NCBI RefSeq assembly: GCF_024806495.1
Contig: NZ_JANUFF010000002.1
Coordinates: forward strand, 496,001 to 560,000
DNA from: Chryseobacterium sp. JUb7
GTDB taxonomy: Bacteria > Bacteroidota > Bacteroidia > Flavobacteriales > Weeksellaceae
DNA length: 64,000 bases
Reading direction: 5' to 3'
Position 1 is the stretch's first letter. The number at the start of each line of letters is the position of its first letter. The notes beneath the pieces were generated by a model. The model had not been told where the DNA came from. It was given only the letters and a program-made list of their open reading frames with translations, and ran no database searches. A program made the position numbers and the translations under genes. Below, in pieces: positions 17,351 to 25,470 of this stretch.

Positions 17351-19384
17351 ATGAAAAAGCAATTAACATATATAGCTGCAGCGTTTTTATTCGCAGGAAC
17401 GATTTCAGCACAAAAAATAGATCTTAATGCAATGCCAAAACCGGGACCTACTCCGGCTATTAATATTGCTAAGCCAAAAACTTTCCAACTGAGCAATGGT
17501 CTTACAGTAATGGTGGTTGAAAACAACAAATTACCAAGAGTAAATGCCAACCTTTCTATGGACAGACCTCCTTATTATGAAGGAGCAGTTTCTGGGGTAA
17601 GCTCTATCATGGCAGAACAGTTCGAAAACGGAACAACGAACATGAGCAAGGATGATTTCAATAAAAAAGTTGATTATCTTGGAGCTAATTTAAGCTTCTC
17701 ATCCAATGGTGCTTTTGCCAATTCTCTTTCAAAATATTTTCCTGAAGTTTTAGGCTTGATGGCCGATGCTATCATCAACCCTAAGTTCTCTGCTGAAGAA
17801 ATTCAGAGTTCTAAAGAAAGAACAATTGAAGCATTGAAATCTGATGAGAAGAATGCTTCTTCTATCGCATCAAGAGTTTCTAATGCTTTGATGTACGGAA
17901 AAAACACGTCAAGAGGAGAATTTGAAACCGTAGAATCGGTTAACAAAATCCAATTATCTGACGTACAAAATGTATACAAAAAATATTATGCTCCGGACAA
18001 TGCTTATTTAGTAATCGTTGGAGATGTAAAATTTGATCAGGTAAAATCATTAGTTGAAAAAGCTTTCAACGGATGGAAAAAAGCCAATACTCCGATTTCT
18101 CAATTGGAACCTGCTTCCAATGTTGCTAAAACGGAAATTAATGTGGTAGACGTTCCTTCTGCCGTACAGTCGGTTGTTTCTTTAAATAACCTGAATACGC
18201 TTAAGATGAAAGATGCCAACTACTTCCCTGCAACAATAGCCAACTACATCTTAGGTGGAGGTGGTGAAGCAAGACTTTTCATGAATCTTCGTGAAAAAAA
18301 CGGTTTCACATATGGCGCCTATTCCAGTATGAGTGCAAGCAAATATTCTCCGGAATTTTCTGCTGAAGCAAGTGTAAGAAATGAAGTAACAGATAAGGCC
18401 GTTAAGGAATTCATGAATGAACTTAATGCAATTTCTACAGTAAAACCTGAAGAATTGGCCAACGCTAAAGCGAAGCTGAAAGGTTCTTTCATCATGTCTT
18501 TAGAAAAACCGGAAACAATTGCAAGATTTGCATTAAACCAAAAAGTTCAGGATCTTCCTGCTGATTTTTATACCAATTACTTAAAATCTATTGATAAAGT
18601 AACAGCAGCAGATGTTACCAATGCTGTAAAAGCTACTATTTTACCAAATCAAAGCAGAATTTTCATTGCCGGAAAAGCGTCTGATATTTCTGAAGGTTTA
18701 GAGAAATTGGGTTACCCTGTAAAGTATTTTGATAAAGATGCTAATCCTGTTGCTAAACCTGCAGCTCAAAAAGTTGACGCAAGCGTAACAATCGGATCTG
18801 TTGCTGACAAATACATCAATGCTATCGGAGGAGCTGCTGCCGTTCAGAAAATCACTTCTATCTCTACTGATGCCACTACAAAAGTGCAGGGAATGGATAT
18901 GAGTATGAAAATGGTTCAGGCAAAAGGCGGAAAAATGTCTATGAACATCAGCATGATGGGAAATACCGTTCAGAAAATCGTTTTTGACGGTAAAGAAGGC
19001 TATATGGAAGCTCAGGGACAGAAAAATCCTTTAAGCGACAAGCAAAAAGCTGAAATGTCTAAAGATACTGAGCTTTTCCCGGAATTAACTTTCGCAAAAT
19101 CTGCTGAATACAAATTAGCAGGAATCGAAAAATATAACAATGAAGACTCTTATGTAGTAAAAGGAGCAAAAGAAACGTACTATTACAGTGTAAAAACTGG
19201 TCTTAAAACCGGAGAAGTAAAAACTGGAGAAGGCGGTTCTATCCCTACAAGCTATGCAGATTACAAAGAGGTTTCAGGAGTGAAATTACCATTCACTATC
19301 ATTCAGAATATGGGTGGAATGGATATTAACCTGGCTGTAAAATCTTACGTGGTTAATCAGGCTAAAGATTCAGATTTCAAATAA
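17351..19384 (+). CDS. Exported M16 family protein without zinc motif, with C-terminal extension
   Basis: A 677-residue protein with a signal peptide (ends GTISAQ). Residues about 40-460 are M16-like, but the HxxEH position reads IMAEQFENG (about 86-94), so it cannot bind zinc in the normal way. The YGAYSSM region and glycine-rich loop LGGGGEARLF of the partner type are kept. Residues about 480-677 form an extra domain starting VADKYINAIGGAAAVQKI, rich in short beta-strand and methionine residues, similar in style to periplasmic lipid-carrier-like domains. It lies 82 bp after the active M16 gene and most likely pairs with it. Confidence 0.9.
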   Translation: MKKQLTYIAAAFLFAGTISAQKIDLNAMPKPGPTPAINIAKPKTFQLSNGLTVMVVENNKLPRVNANLSMDRPPYYEGAVSGVSSIMAEQFENGTTNMSKDDFNKKVDYLGANLSFSSNGAFANSLSKYFPEVLGLMADAIINPKFSAEEIQSSKERTIEALKSDEKNASSIASRVSNALMYGKNTSRGEFETVESVNKIQLSDVQNVYKKYYAPDNAYLVIVGDVKFDQVKSLVEKAFNGWKKANTPISQLEPASNVAKTEINVVDVPSAVQSVVSLNNLNTLKMKDANYFPATIANYILGGGGEARLFMNLREKNGFTYGAYSSMSASKYSPEFSAEASVRNEVTDKAVKEFMNELNAISTVKPEELANAKAKLKGSFIMSLEKPETIARFALNQKVQDLPADFYTNYLKSIDKVTAADVTNAVKATILPNQSRIFIAGKASDISEGLEKLGYPVKYFDKDANPVAKPAAQKVDASVTIGSVADKYINAIGGAAAVQKITSISTDATTKVQGMDMSMKMVQAKGGKMSMNISMMGNTVQKIVFDGKEGYMEAQGQKNPLSDKQKAEMSKDTELFPELTFAKSAEYKLAGIEKYNNEDSYVVKGAKETYYYSVKTGLKTGEVKTGEGGSIPTSYADYKEVSGVKLPFTIIQNMGGMDINLAVKSYVVNQAKDSDFK

Positions 19385-19405
19385 GAATATCTCTATTTCA
19401 TAGAA

Positions 19406-19439
19406 AAAACGGCAACAATTGTTGTCGTTTTTATTTTTA
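19406..19439 (+). terminator. Intrinsic terminator of the M16 pair
   Basis: The stem AAAACGGCAAC / GTTGTCGTTTT (19406-19432) is followed by TATTTTTAT. Confidence 0.85.
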
Positions 19440-19461
19440 TTAACATTTGCACACATCTTTT

Positions 19462-19492
19462 TTTGCTATTCGGTAAAAAAAGATTAAATTTG
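19462..19492 (+). promoter_or_regulatory. secG promoter
   Basis: TTTG (19462-19465), 19 bp, then TAAATTTG (19485-19492): a near-consensus Bacteroidota housekeeping promoter. It places the start of transcription near 19499 and rules out an upstream in-frame start at 19463 for secG. Confidence 0.8.
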
Positions 19493-19516
19493 CCCATTCA
19501 AAAAGATATCAAATTA

Positions 19517-19852
19517 ATGGATACAATATTTATATTATTGATGGTTCTTATTATGATTGCTAGCGTTTTACTGGTAATCGTTGTTATGGCTCAAAACCCG
19601 AAAGGTGGAGGTCTTTCAAGTACATTCGGAGGTGCGTCTTCTGCGCAATTTGGAGTACAAAGAACCAATGACTTTATGGAAAAAGCAACATGGAGTCTGG
19701 GTGCAGTCATTATTGTTCTTATTCTTATAAGTGTTGTTATTACAGGTAAGCCATCATTGGCAGCTCCGGCTCAAAAACAACCTGTACAGAAAGAAGCTCC
19801 GGCAAAACAGTCATCTGCTCCGGCTCAAGCTCCGGCAACACCAGCTAAATAA
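19517..19852 (+). CDS. secG: Preprotein translocase subunit SecG
   Basis: A 111-residue inner membrane protein of the SecYEG channel. Transmembrane segment 1 (about 3-23) is followed by the hallmark NPKGGGLSSTFGG loop and QFGVQRTNDFMEKATW, then transmembrane segment 2 (about 53-73). The tail is a low-complexity Ala/Pro/Lys/Gln stretch of about 35 residues, a common Bacteroidota extension. ATG 19517 is chosen because a promoter box overlaps the upstream alternative. Monocistronic with its own promoter and terminator. Confidence 0.95.
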   Translation: MDTIFILLMVLIMIASVLLVIVVMAQNPKGGGLSSTFGGASSAQFGVQRTNDFMEKATWSLGAVIIVLILISVVITGKPSLAAPAQKQPVQKEAPAKQSSAPAQAPATPAK

Positions 19853-19875
19853 GTAAATACATTTTTACATATAAG

Positions 19876-19903
19876 AAAAGCAACTCAATTGAGTTGCTTT
19901 TTT
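19876..19903. terminator. Terminator between secG and the glycan cluster
   Basis: The palindrome AAAAGCAACTC / GAGTTGCTTTT, followed by TTTA on the plus strand, serves secG and may also stop the convergent glycosyltransferase operon. Confidence 0.85.
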
Positions 19904-19910
19904 ATTTTGT

Positions 19911-20939
19911 TTAATTTTTTCTGAATGAATTCCAATAGGAATGCTGATCTTCAAAAAACAGACAGTGAATAAAAGAATCAAGGGACATCATCTGAAGAAC
20001 CTGATGATCCAATTCCTGAAAATCAGATTTAAAAAAATCAGTATCCAGCTGAATATTTTCCCGATCTAGAATTAAAATATTGTCCGGACTGTAAAAAGGA
20101 TAATTTCTGATATCCGTATTGGTTGTAATTAATTTTCTTCCGGCAGCCAAAACCTCAAAGGTCCTTATCGTTAAACCATTCTGAAAAGGTTTATTAATAT
20201 CCAGTACCGACTTTGTTTTTTGATAAAATGAAATAATCTGCTGATGATTTAGTTTCTCAAAGCTTAGTTTTTTACTGTCAAACTGTTCCAGGCTTTTATC
20301 TACTATTTTCTTTAATCTAAAAGCAATTTTCCCCATTGCATAATAATAAAAGAAGGTTTTTAATCTCAGTTTATCAGCGATAGATTTCACTTTTTCCCCT
20401 ACAATATAACGATCGGTGTGTGCGCTTCCTATAAAAACAATATCATAGTCGAATGAAGAAACCTGTTGATTCAGATTTTTGTATTCGTCTACGTAAAATA
20501 AAGGTCGGAAACTTAAATTATATGCAACAGAATCTTCATACTCAAATGTAAATTTTCTATCGAAATACTTTAGGTGTGAAATCAGCGTGGGATATTCCGT
20601 AAGCGGATCAAAATTATAATAGATCATTTCCATATCAGGTCGATCCTGCTTGATCTTTTCAAGAAAAAAAGTGGGAATAGCCTCTCCTTTAATGAGCAGA
20701 AAATAATCATATGGCTTATTTCCTATTTCATTTAAAATTCTCTTATAATATGAACTGATTTTTGACTGATAGAGCTTTTTATTGAAACGAATGATTCCCT
20801 TAGAAAAATTCGAATTGGAGGGTCTTTCATCATAGAAATCGACCTCAGCACCCATTTCACAAAGCCTGTTGGCAATTGCTCTTTCATATTTAAAAAAGCT
20901 AACTGACAGAAAAAGTATTTTTTTCCCTTTTAAACTCAT
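19911..20939 (-). CDS. Glycosyltransferase, CgeB/GT4-like
   Basis: A 342-residue cytoplasmic protein with a Rossmann-like start (KGKKILFLSVSFFKYERAIANRLCEMGAEVDFYDERPS). A C-terminal portion, DINKPFQNGLTIRTFEVLAAGRKLITTN, resembles the nucleotide-sugar binding end of the CgeB-like glycosyltransferases (GT-B fold, Glyco_trans_1_2 group). It is the last gene of a minus-strand run and its start overlaps the stop of the epimerase gene by one base, so the two are translationally coupled. Likely adds a sugar to a surface glycan; donor and acceptor unknown. Confidence 0.75.
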   Translation of the reverse strand: MSLKGKKILFLSVSFFKYERAIANRLCEMGAEVDFYDERPSNSNFSKGIIRFNKKLYQSKISSYYKRILNEIGNKPYDYFLLIKGEAIPTFFLEKIKQDRPDMEMIYYNFDPLTEYPTLISHLKYFDRKFTFEYEDSVAYNLSFRPLFYVDEYKNLNQQVSSFDYDIVFIGSAHTDRYIVGEKVKSIADKLRLKTFFYYYAMGKIAFRLKKIVDKSLEQFDSKKLSFEKLNHQQIISFYQKTKSVLDINKPFQNGLTIRTFEVLAAGRKLITTNTDIRNYPFYSPDNILILDRENIQLDTDFFKSDFQELDHQVLQMMSLDSFIHCLFFEDQHSYWNSFRKN

Positions 20940-22072
20940 TATTTCAAAAGGCCTTTAATTTTCATCTCCTCCAGTGATTCTTTAAACTTCACATCCTGAA
21001 TATTTTGTTGTAATACCCAACTTGTAAATTTGCACATGCCCTCTTCAAAAGATATCTGTGGCTGAAAATTCAGTTTTGTCTTGATCTTACTGATATCAGC
21101 AAAATTATGCCTGATATCCCCTAAGCGGAACTGACCTGAAACATTAATTTCAAAATCTATACTATAAAACTTTCTAAGACTTTCCGCAACAGTCGTAACT
21201 GCCGTGGAAACCCCTGTTCCAATATTAAATACCTCACCATTCGCAGCATCATTTTCAATACATTTTATCGTTGCTTCAACGGCATCATCAACATGAATAA
21301 AATCCCGCGACTCTTTACCGTCTTCAAAAACATTGATATCATTTCCATTAAGGATCTGCGATGAAAAAATAGACAAAATTCCGGTGTATGGATTAAGCAG
21401 CGACTGCCCTTCTCCATATACATTCTGAAAACGTAAAGCCACCGGTGCAACACCCATCGACGAACAGGCTGTCATGACCATTTGCTCCTGGGTATATTTG
21501 GTAATTCCGTAAATAGAAGTCGGATGAATTTTCGATTCTTCGTCCGTAGGAAGTGCAGTAAGCGTCTGTCCGTCCGGATAGATAATCTCAAACTTACCGT
21601 CTCGCATCGTTTCTACATTTCGGGGCTTAGGATAGATCAATCCCAATTCCGGATGCAGGTATTTCCCTTCACCGTAAACAGCTCTGGAAGAAGCGATAAT
21701 CACTTTTTTAACTTTATGCGGCTGGTTAACCAAAATATCCAGCATAATAGCTGTTCCGGAGACATTTACTTCTGTATATTTTTCAATCTGATACATCGAC
21801 TGACCGGTCCCTGTTTCTGCCGCAAAGTGTACAACGACATCCTGATCTTCAAGTGCTTTTTCCCAGTCTCCAAAATTGGCAACATCACCTTTGATGAAGT
21901 TTACTTTTCCTAAAACACTTCTGTATAAAGGAGAATCAGATTCAGGATCTTCTCCGTGAATCTGTGAAGAAAGATTATCTAATATTGTTACTTCATAGCC
22001 TTTCTGTTTAAGTTCCAGAGAAAGCTTACTTCCTATAAAACCTGCTCCACCCGTTATTAGAATCTTCTTCAT
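20939..22072 (-). CDS. NAD-dependent sugar epimerase/dehydratase (extended SDR)
   Basis: A 377-residue extended short-chain dehydrogenase. The NAD motif GGAGFIG lies at residues 8-14, and the catalytic pattern YGITK (Tyr and Lys) comes after the TS of HPTSIYG. HFAAETGTGQSMYQIEKYTEVN is typical of UDP-sugar epimerases. An insert of about 40 residues around GLIYPKPRNVETMRDGKFEI separates the substrate domain pieces and is longer than in GalE. It probably makes a nucleotide sugar for the neighbouring glycosyltransferases. It lies 4 bp from the acyltransferase gene. Confidence 0.88.
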   Translation of the reverse strand: MKKILITGGAGFIGSKLSLELKQKGYEVTILDNLSSQIHGEDPESDSPLYRSVLGKVNFIKGDVANFGDWEKALEDQDVVVHFAAETGTGQSMYQIEKYTEVNVSGTAIMLDILVNQPHKVKKVIIASSRAVYGEGKYLHPELGLIYPKPRNVETMRDGKFEIIYPDGQTLTALPTDEESKIHPTSIYGITKYTQEQMVMTACSSMGVAPVALRFQNVYGEGQSLLNPYTGILSIFSSQILNGNDINVFEDGKESRDFIHVDDAVEATIKCIENDAANGEVFNIGTGVSTAVTTVAESLRKFYSIDFEINVSGQFRLGDIRHNFADISKIKTKLNFQPQISFEEGMCKFTSWVLQQNIQDVKFKESLEEMKIKGLLK

Positions 22073-22076
22073 AGTA

Positions 22077-22628
22077 TTAGTTTATTTTTTCCCATTTCTG
22101 AGTTTCAAAATTATATGTTTTTACAATTTTTGCAGGAGCTCCTACAATCACACAATAGTCAGGAAATTCACCTCTTACTACAGAATTTGCGCCTACAATA
22201 CATTGTTTGCCGAGTATAGTTCCTGCCATGATCGCCGATCCCATACCAATATAACAGTTCTCTCCTATGATTGTGTCTTTGATCAGGTATTCCTGTTTTA
22301 CCACGTGTTTATTAATTTCTTCATAATCGTGATCAATATTGGTAATAAAAACATTTGCCAATATCAGAGAACTTTTACCAATGATGAGATTTCCGGCGGA
22401 TGTAATGTGTACATTTTGTGAAATCACCACATCATCCTGAATATGTATATTTCCCGACCGATGAACTTCCATTCTCAGATGCGGAAAAATTCTTACTTTT
22501 TTTCCTATAAAAACTTTTCTGATTCCCATTAAAAACAATGGTCTGCCCAAATATGACGGAAAACCGAATTTTCCAAAAAAAGGCGCATATAACACCGCTC
22601 TTAATGCCCAAAAGATTTTATAGATCAT
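22077..22628 (-). CDS. Acyltransferase with left-handed beta-helix (hexapeptide) repeats
   Basis: A 183-residue protein with hexapeptide repeats from about residue 50 to 170, including NIHIQDDVVISQNVHI, GENCYIGMGSAIMAGTILG and CIVGANSVV, and the characteristic CVIVGAPAKIVKTY near the end, as in WcaF/NodL-type O-acetyltransferases. It would transfer an acetyl group from acetyl-CoA to a sugar of a surface polysaccharide. Its start overlaps the end of the GT2 gene by 4 bp, showing one operon. Confidence 0.88.
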   Translation of the reverse strand: MIYKIFWALRAVLYAPFFGKFGFPSYLGRPLFLMGIRKVFIGKKVRIFPHLRMEVHRSGNIHIQDDVVISQNVHITSAGNLIIGKSSLILANVFITNIDHDYEEINKHVVKQEYLIKDTIIGENCYIGMGSAIMAGTILGKQCIVGANSVVRGEFPDYCVIVGAPAKIVKTYNFETQKWEKIN

Positions 22629-23416
22629 AGTTTCGTTTTAAAAATGCGAATAAAATATTTCACTTTCGAAAATATAAAAAACAAAATATACTCAAAATAA
22701 TTAATTCTATTCATTTTATACATTTCCAATATATTCTTCTGAATTCCTTTTTCCATTTCAGGAATATTTGCAGAGAGTCCTGAAGCCCCGAAAGATCTTT
22801 TTCCTCCACCTGTAAATACCAGTTCTTCCCCCAGAATATACATTGCGTTGTTTTTAGAAATTTTCATCCAGTAATTGGCATCTTCAGAATATCTTTGATT
22901 TTCATCGAAAAAACCTGTATTTTCAACGATTTTTCTTTTAAACAAAGCCGTTGAAGTTTGGCCATCTACTCTTATCAGTAATTTTTTAAGGCTAATGGGT
23001 GCCAGATTATGCTCATTCGCGACATACGGAAACCAGATTTTTTCGCCATTCCTAAGACTTGTAATAAAGTCTACATTAAGATTTTTATCTGTAAGTAGCT
23101 TCATCTGCTTTTCCGTTTTATCCGGAAGCCATTCATCATCAGAATCCAAAAATGCAATATAATCTCCTTTTGCAATACTCAAACCTTTGTTTCTTGCTTT
23201 TGAAACGCCTCCATTTGGCTGATCAACAATTATAATACAGATGTCCGGATGAGTATTTTTATAATGCTCGACGACATTTTTACTTTGATCTTCAGAACCG
23301 TCATTAATCACAATCACTTCAAATTCATCCAGATTATAATTTTGATGAACAACAGAATCTAAAGCTTTAACAATAGTCTCTTCAGCATTATACATTGGAA
23401 TTATTACGGAAATCAT
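22625..23416 (-). CDS. Family 2 glycosyltransferase
   Basis: A 263-residue GT-A enzyme starting MISVIIPMYNAEETIVKALDSV, with INDGSEDQS, the GVSKARNKGL segment and the metal-binding DSDDEW motif (about residues 91-96). The acceptor side EDANYWMKISKN resembles the family ED motif. No transmembrane segment is certain, though the C-terminal FEYILFFIFSKVKYFIRIF may be membrane-associated. Probably adds a sugar during surface glycan assembly. It lies 30 bp downstream of recR and overlaps the acyltransferase gene. Confidence 0.88.
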   Translation of the reverse strand: MISVIIPMYNAEETIVKALDSVVHQNYNLDEFEVIVINDGSEDQSKNVVEHYKNTHPDICIIIVDQPNGGVSKARNKGLSIAKGDYIAFLDSDDEWLPDKTEKQMKLLTDKNLNVDFITSLRNGEKIWFPYVANEHNLAPISLKKLLIRVDGQTSTALFKRKIVENTGFFDENQRYSEDANYWMKISKNNAMYILGEELVFTGGGKRSFGASGLSANIPEMEKGIQKNILEMYKMNRINYFEYILFFIFSKVKYFIRIFKTKL

Positions 23417-23446
23417 GATTTGGTTTTTAGGATGACAGAAAAAGAA

Positions 23447-24061
23447 TCAGGAATTGCTTTCATTATAGGGAAGCCTGTTCATGATAGACCTCCCCAGAGA
23501 TATTTCGTCAGCATATTCCAGTTCGTCACCCACAGAAATACCTCTGGCAATACTGGAAAAATTAACATTAAAACCTTTAAATTTCTTATAAATATAATAG
23601 GCTGTGGTATCCCCTTCCATCGTAGCACTCAAAGCAAAGATAAATTCTTTTACTTTACCTTCATTAAGCTTCTTTTCAATGCTCGAAATATTCAGTTGGT
23701 TAGGTCCTACTCCTTCCATTGGAGAAATTTTACCTCCCAAGATCAAATATTTCCCTGTATATTTCCCTGTATTTTCAATAGCAATAACATCACGAACATC
23801 CTCAACAATGCAGATCAACTGATCATTTCTCTTTTCATTGCTGCATATTTCACAAATCTCAAAATCCGAAAAATTATGACATTCTTTACAGTATTTTATC
23901 TCATTAACAAGATTAATCACTGAATTCCCCAAAGTTACCGCTCGGGAATTGGGTTGTTTTAATAAATGTAATGCCAAACGCAAAGCCGTTTTCCTGCCAA
24001 TCCCGGGCAGTCCCGAGATTTCATCTACTGCTTTTGCTAAAACTTTACTAGGATAATCCAT
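23447..24061 (-). CDS. recR: Recombination mediator protein RecR
   Basis: A 204-residue DNA repair protein that works with RecF/RecO to load RecA. The helix-hairpin-helix ISGLPGIGRKTALRLALHLL (15-34), the four-cysteine zinc site (Cys58, 61, 70, 73) and the Toprim domain from about residue 81 (ICIVEDVRDVIAIE, YLILGGKISPMEGVGP) are all present and complete. Length is standard. It heads the minus-strand run that continues into glycan synthesis genes; the 30-bp gap suggests co-transcription without functional link. Confidence 0.96.
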   Translation of the reverse strand: MDYPSKVLAKAVDEISGLPGIGRKTALRLALHLLKQPNSRAVTLGNSVINLVNEIKYCKECHNFSDFEICEICSNEKRNDQLICIVEDVRDVIAIENTGKYTGKYLILGGKISPMEGVGPNQLNISSIEKKLNEGKVKEFIFALSATMEGDTTAYYIYKKFKGFNVNFSSIARGISVGDELEYADEISLGRSIMNRLPYNESNS

Positions 24062-24210
24062 AGCTACAAAAATAGCGATAATAGTTGTAAAGTGTAAATA
24101 GTCACTTTACAATTATAAAACAATTCATGATTCATTTATAAAATAAATTCAATGTTTCTGTTTTCTGTTATCATTATCCCAACATAAGTGCTCATCAACG
24201 TAACTTATCA

Positions 24211-24239
24211 TTGTATCTTTAAAAAAACTTCTATCTTTG
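24211..24239 (+). promoter_or_regulatory. Promoter of the LURP-one-like gene
   Basis: TTG (24211-24213), 18 bp, then TATCTTTG (24232-24239) fits the Bacteroidota promoter form; the ATG is at 24274. Confidence 0.6.
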
Positions 24240-24273
24240 CTCCTCCTAAATATTAATTGAAAATTTAAACTAA

Positions 24274-24879
24274 ATGGTACTTAACAATTTAAATTATCCT
24301 CTGGATTTTAAATTCAAAATCACGACTCTTGCCAGTGATTTCAACATTACAGACAGGAACGGAAACTATGTGGCTTACGTTCGTCAGAAAATGTTTAAAC
24401 TAAAAGAAGATGTCATCGTTTTCAATGACGAAAGCAAATCAAAAGAACTTTTCAGAATCCGTGCTAACAAATGGATTGATTTTAACGCTTCTTATGCATT
24501 AACTGAAGTAAACACCGGAAAAAACTACGGCAGACTGGCAAGAAAAGGAATGCGTTCTATCTGGAAAGCCAGCTATGATATTCTGGATGCTCAGGATCAG
24601 CCTAAGTTTAAAGTTCAGGAAAACAGTGCATGGGTAAGATTCTGGGATAATTTCGTAGGTGAAATACCAATCATCGGCATGTTTACAGGATATTTTCTTA
24701 ATCCTACTTACACGGTAACAGGAATTGACGGAAAAGCCTATTTTAAACTTAAAAAAATGCCTTCTTTCTTTGGAAGAAGATTTCAGCTGGACAGACTTAT
24801 TGATATTGACGATGAGGAAGAAAGCTTAGTAATCCTTTCATTATTAATGATGACCCTTCTTGAAAGATCAAGAGGATAA
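24274..24879 (+). CDS. LURP-one/scramblase-like family protein
   Basis: A 201-residue protein with the beta-barrel-like repetition of the LURP-one-related/DUF567 fold: FKFKITTLASDFNITDRNGNYVAYVRQKMFKLKEDVIVFNDE, then SYDILDAQDQPKFKVQ and YTVTGIDGKAYFKLKK. The C-terminal helix LVILSLLMMTLLERSRG is hydrophobic and may lie on or in the membrane. Function in bacteria is unknown. A lipoprotein gene follows after 21 bp and is probably in the same transcript. Confidence 0.65.
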   Translation: MVLNNLNYPLDFKFKITTLASDFNITDRNGNYVAYVRQKMFKLKEDVIVFNDESKSKELFRIRANKWIDFNASYALTEVNTGKNYGRLARKGMRSIWKASYDILDAQDQPKFKVQENSAWVRFWDNFVGEIPIIGMFTGYFLNPTYTVTGIDGKAYFKLKKMPSFFGRRFQLDRLIDIDDEEESLVILSLLMMTLLERSRG

Positions 24880-24900
24880 AATAACACAAAACCACAAACA

Positions 24901-25392
24901 ATGAAATACCTAATTATTTTCTTTTCGGCGTTCCTTTTGGTCGCTTGTAAAAAAGACAAAACAACTGTTTCTGATAAAGGAACCGCAGATTCCATTAACA
25001 TCGTTCAGGATTCTGCAAAAACAGAGGCTTCCTTAGGAAAAATTTTAGTGGAAACTTTTCCGTTTCCTACTGAAATTAAAGAATGTTCATGCTATTTTGC
25101 CAAAAATAAAGCTGATTTTGAAGCTGAAAAATACATTTACGCTGATGATGCCGGTAAAACAGCTTATATGAAACTGGACGGTAAAAGAATAGCCATGAAG
25201 CTGATCTCATCCAGCGACATGGAAGTGGATGAAGAATTAACCAAAGAAATTGAAAGTGACAACTATAAAATTTCAGTAAAAGGTAAAAAAATAAAACATG
25301 AAGAGGCCCTCCTGTTTGAAGGGACGCTGACGATTGAAAAACCTGACGGAACTGTAGAAACAATGCCTATCTACGGAGAATGCGGATGCTAA
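24901..25392 (+). CDS. Small lipoprotein of unknown function
   Basis: A 163-residue protein with a lipoprotein signal peptide (MKYLIIFFSAFLLVACKKDK; lipid-modified Cys16). The mature region has two cysteines early (ECSCYF) and two at the very end (GECGC), which could form disulfides or bind a metal. No domain name recognised. It follows the LURP-one-like gene by 21 bp and is closed by a strong terminator. Confidence 0.75.
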   Translation: MKYLIIFFSAFLLVACKKDKTTVSDKGTADSINIVQDSAKTEASLGKILVETFPFPTEIKECSCYFAKNKADFEAEKYIYADDAGKTAYMKLDGKRIAMKLISSSDMEVDEELTKEIESDNYKISVKGKKIKHEEALLFEGTLTIEKPDGTVETMPIYGECGC

Positions 25393-25411
25393 TCCCGTTT
25401 CCAACAAAAAT

Positions 25412-25442
25412 AATGCTCCTGAATTTACGGGAGCATTTTTTA
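25412..25442 (+). terminator. Intrinsic terminator
   Basis: The stem ATGCTCC / GGGAGCAT is followed by TTTTTTATTT. It ends the lipoprotein transcript just before pepD. Confidence 0.85.
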
Positions 25443-25470
25443 TTTCGTAATTTTGAGAAAAATAAATTTC

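Noticed and set aside
19463..19516. Upstream start for secG
   Set aside because: The near-consensus promoter at 19462-19492 covers it, and family similarity begins at 19517.
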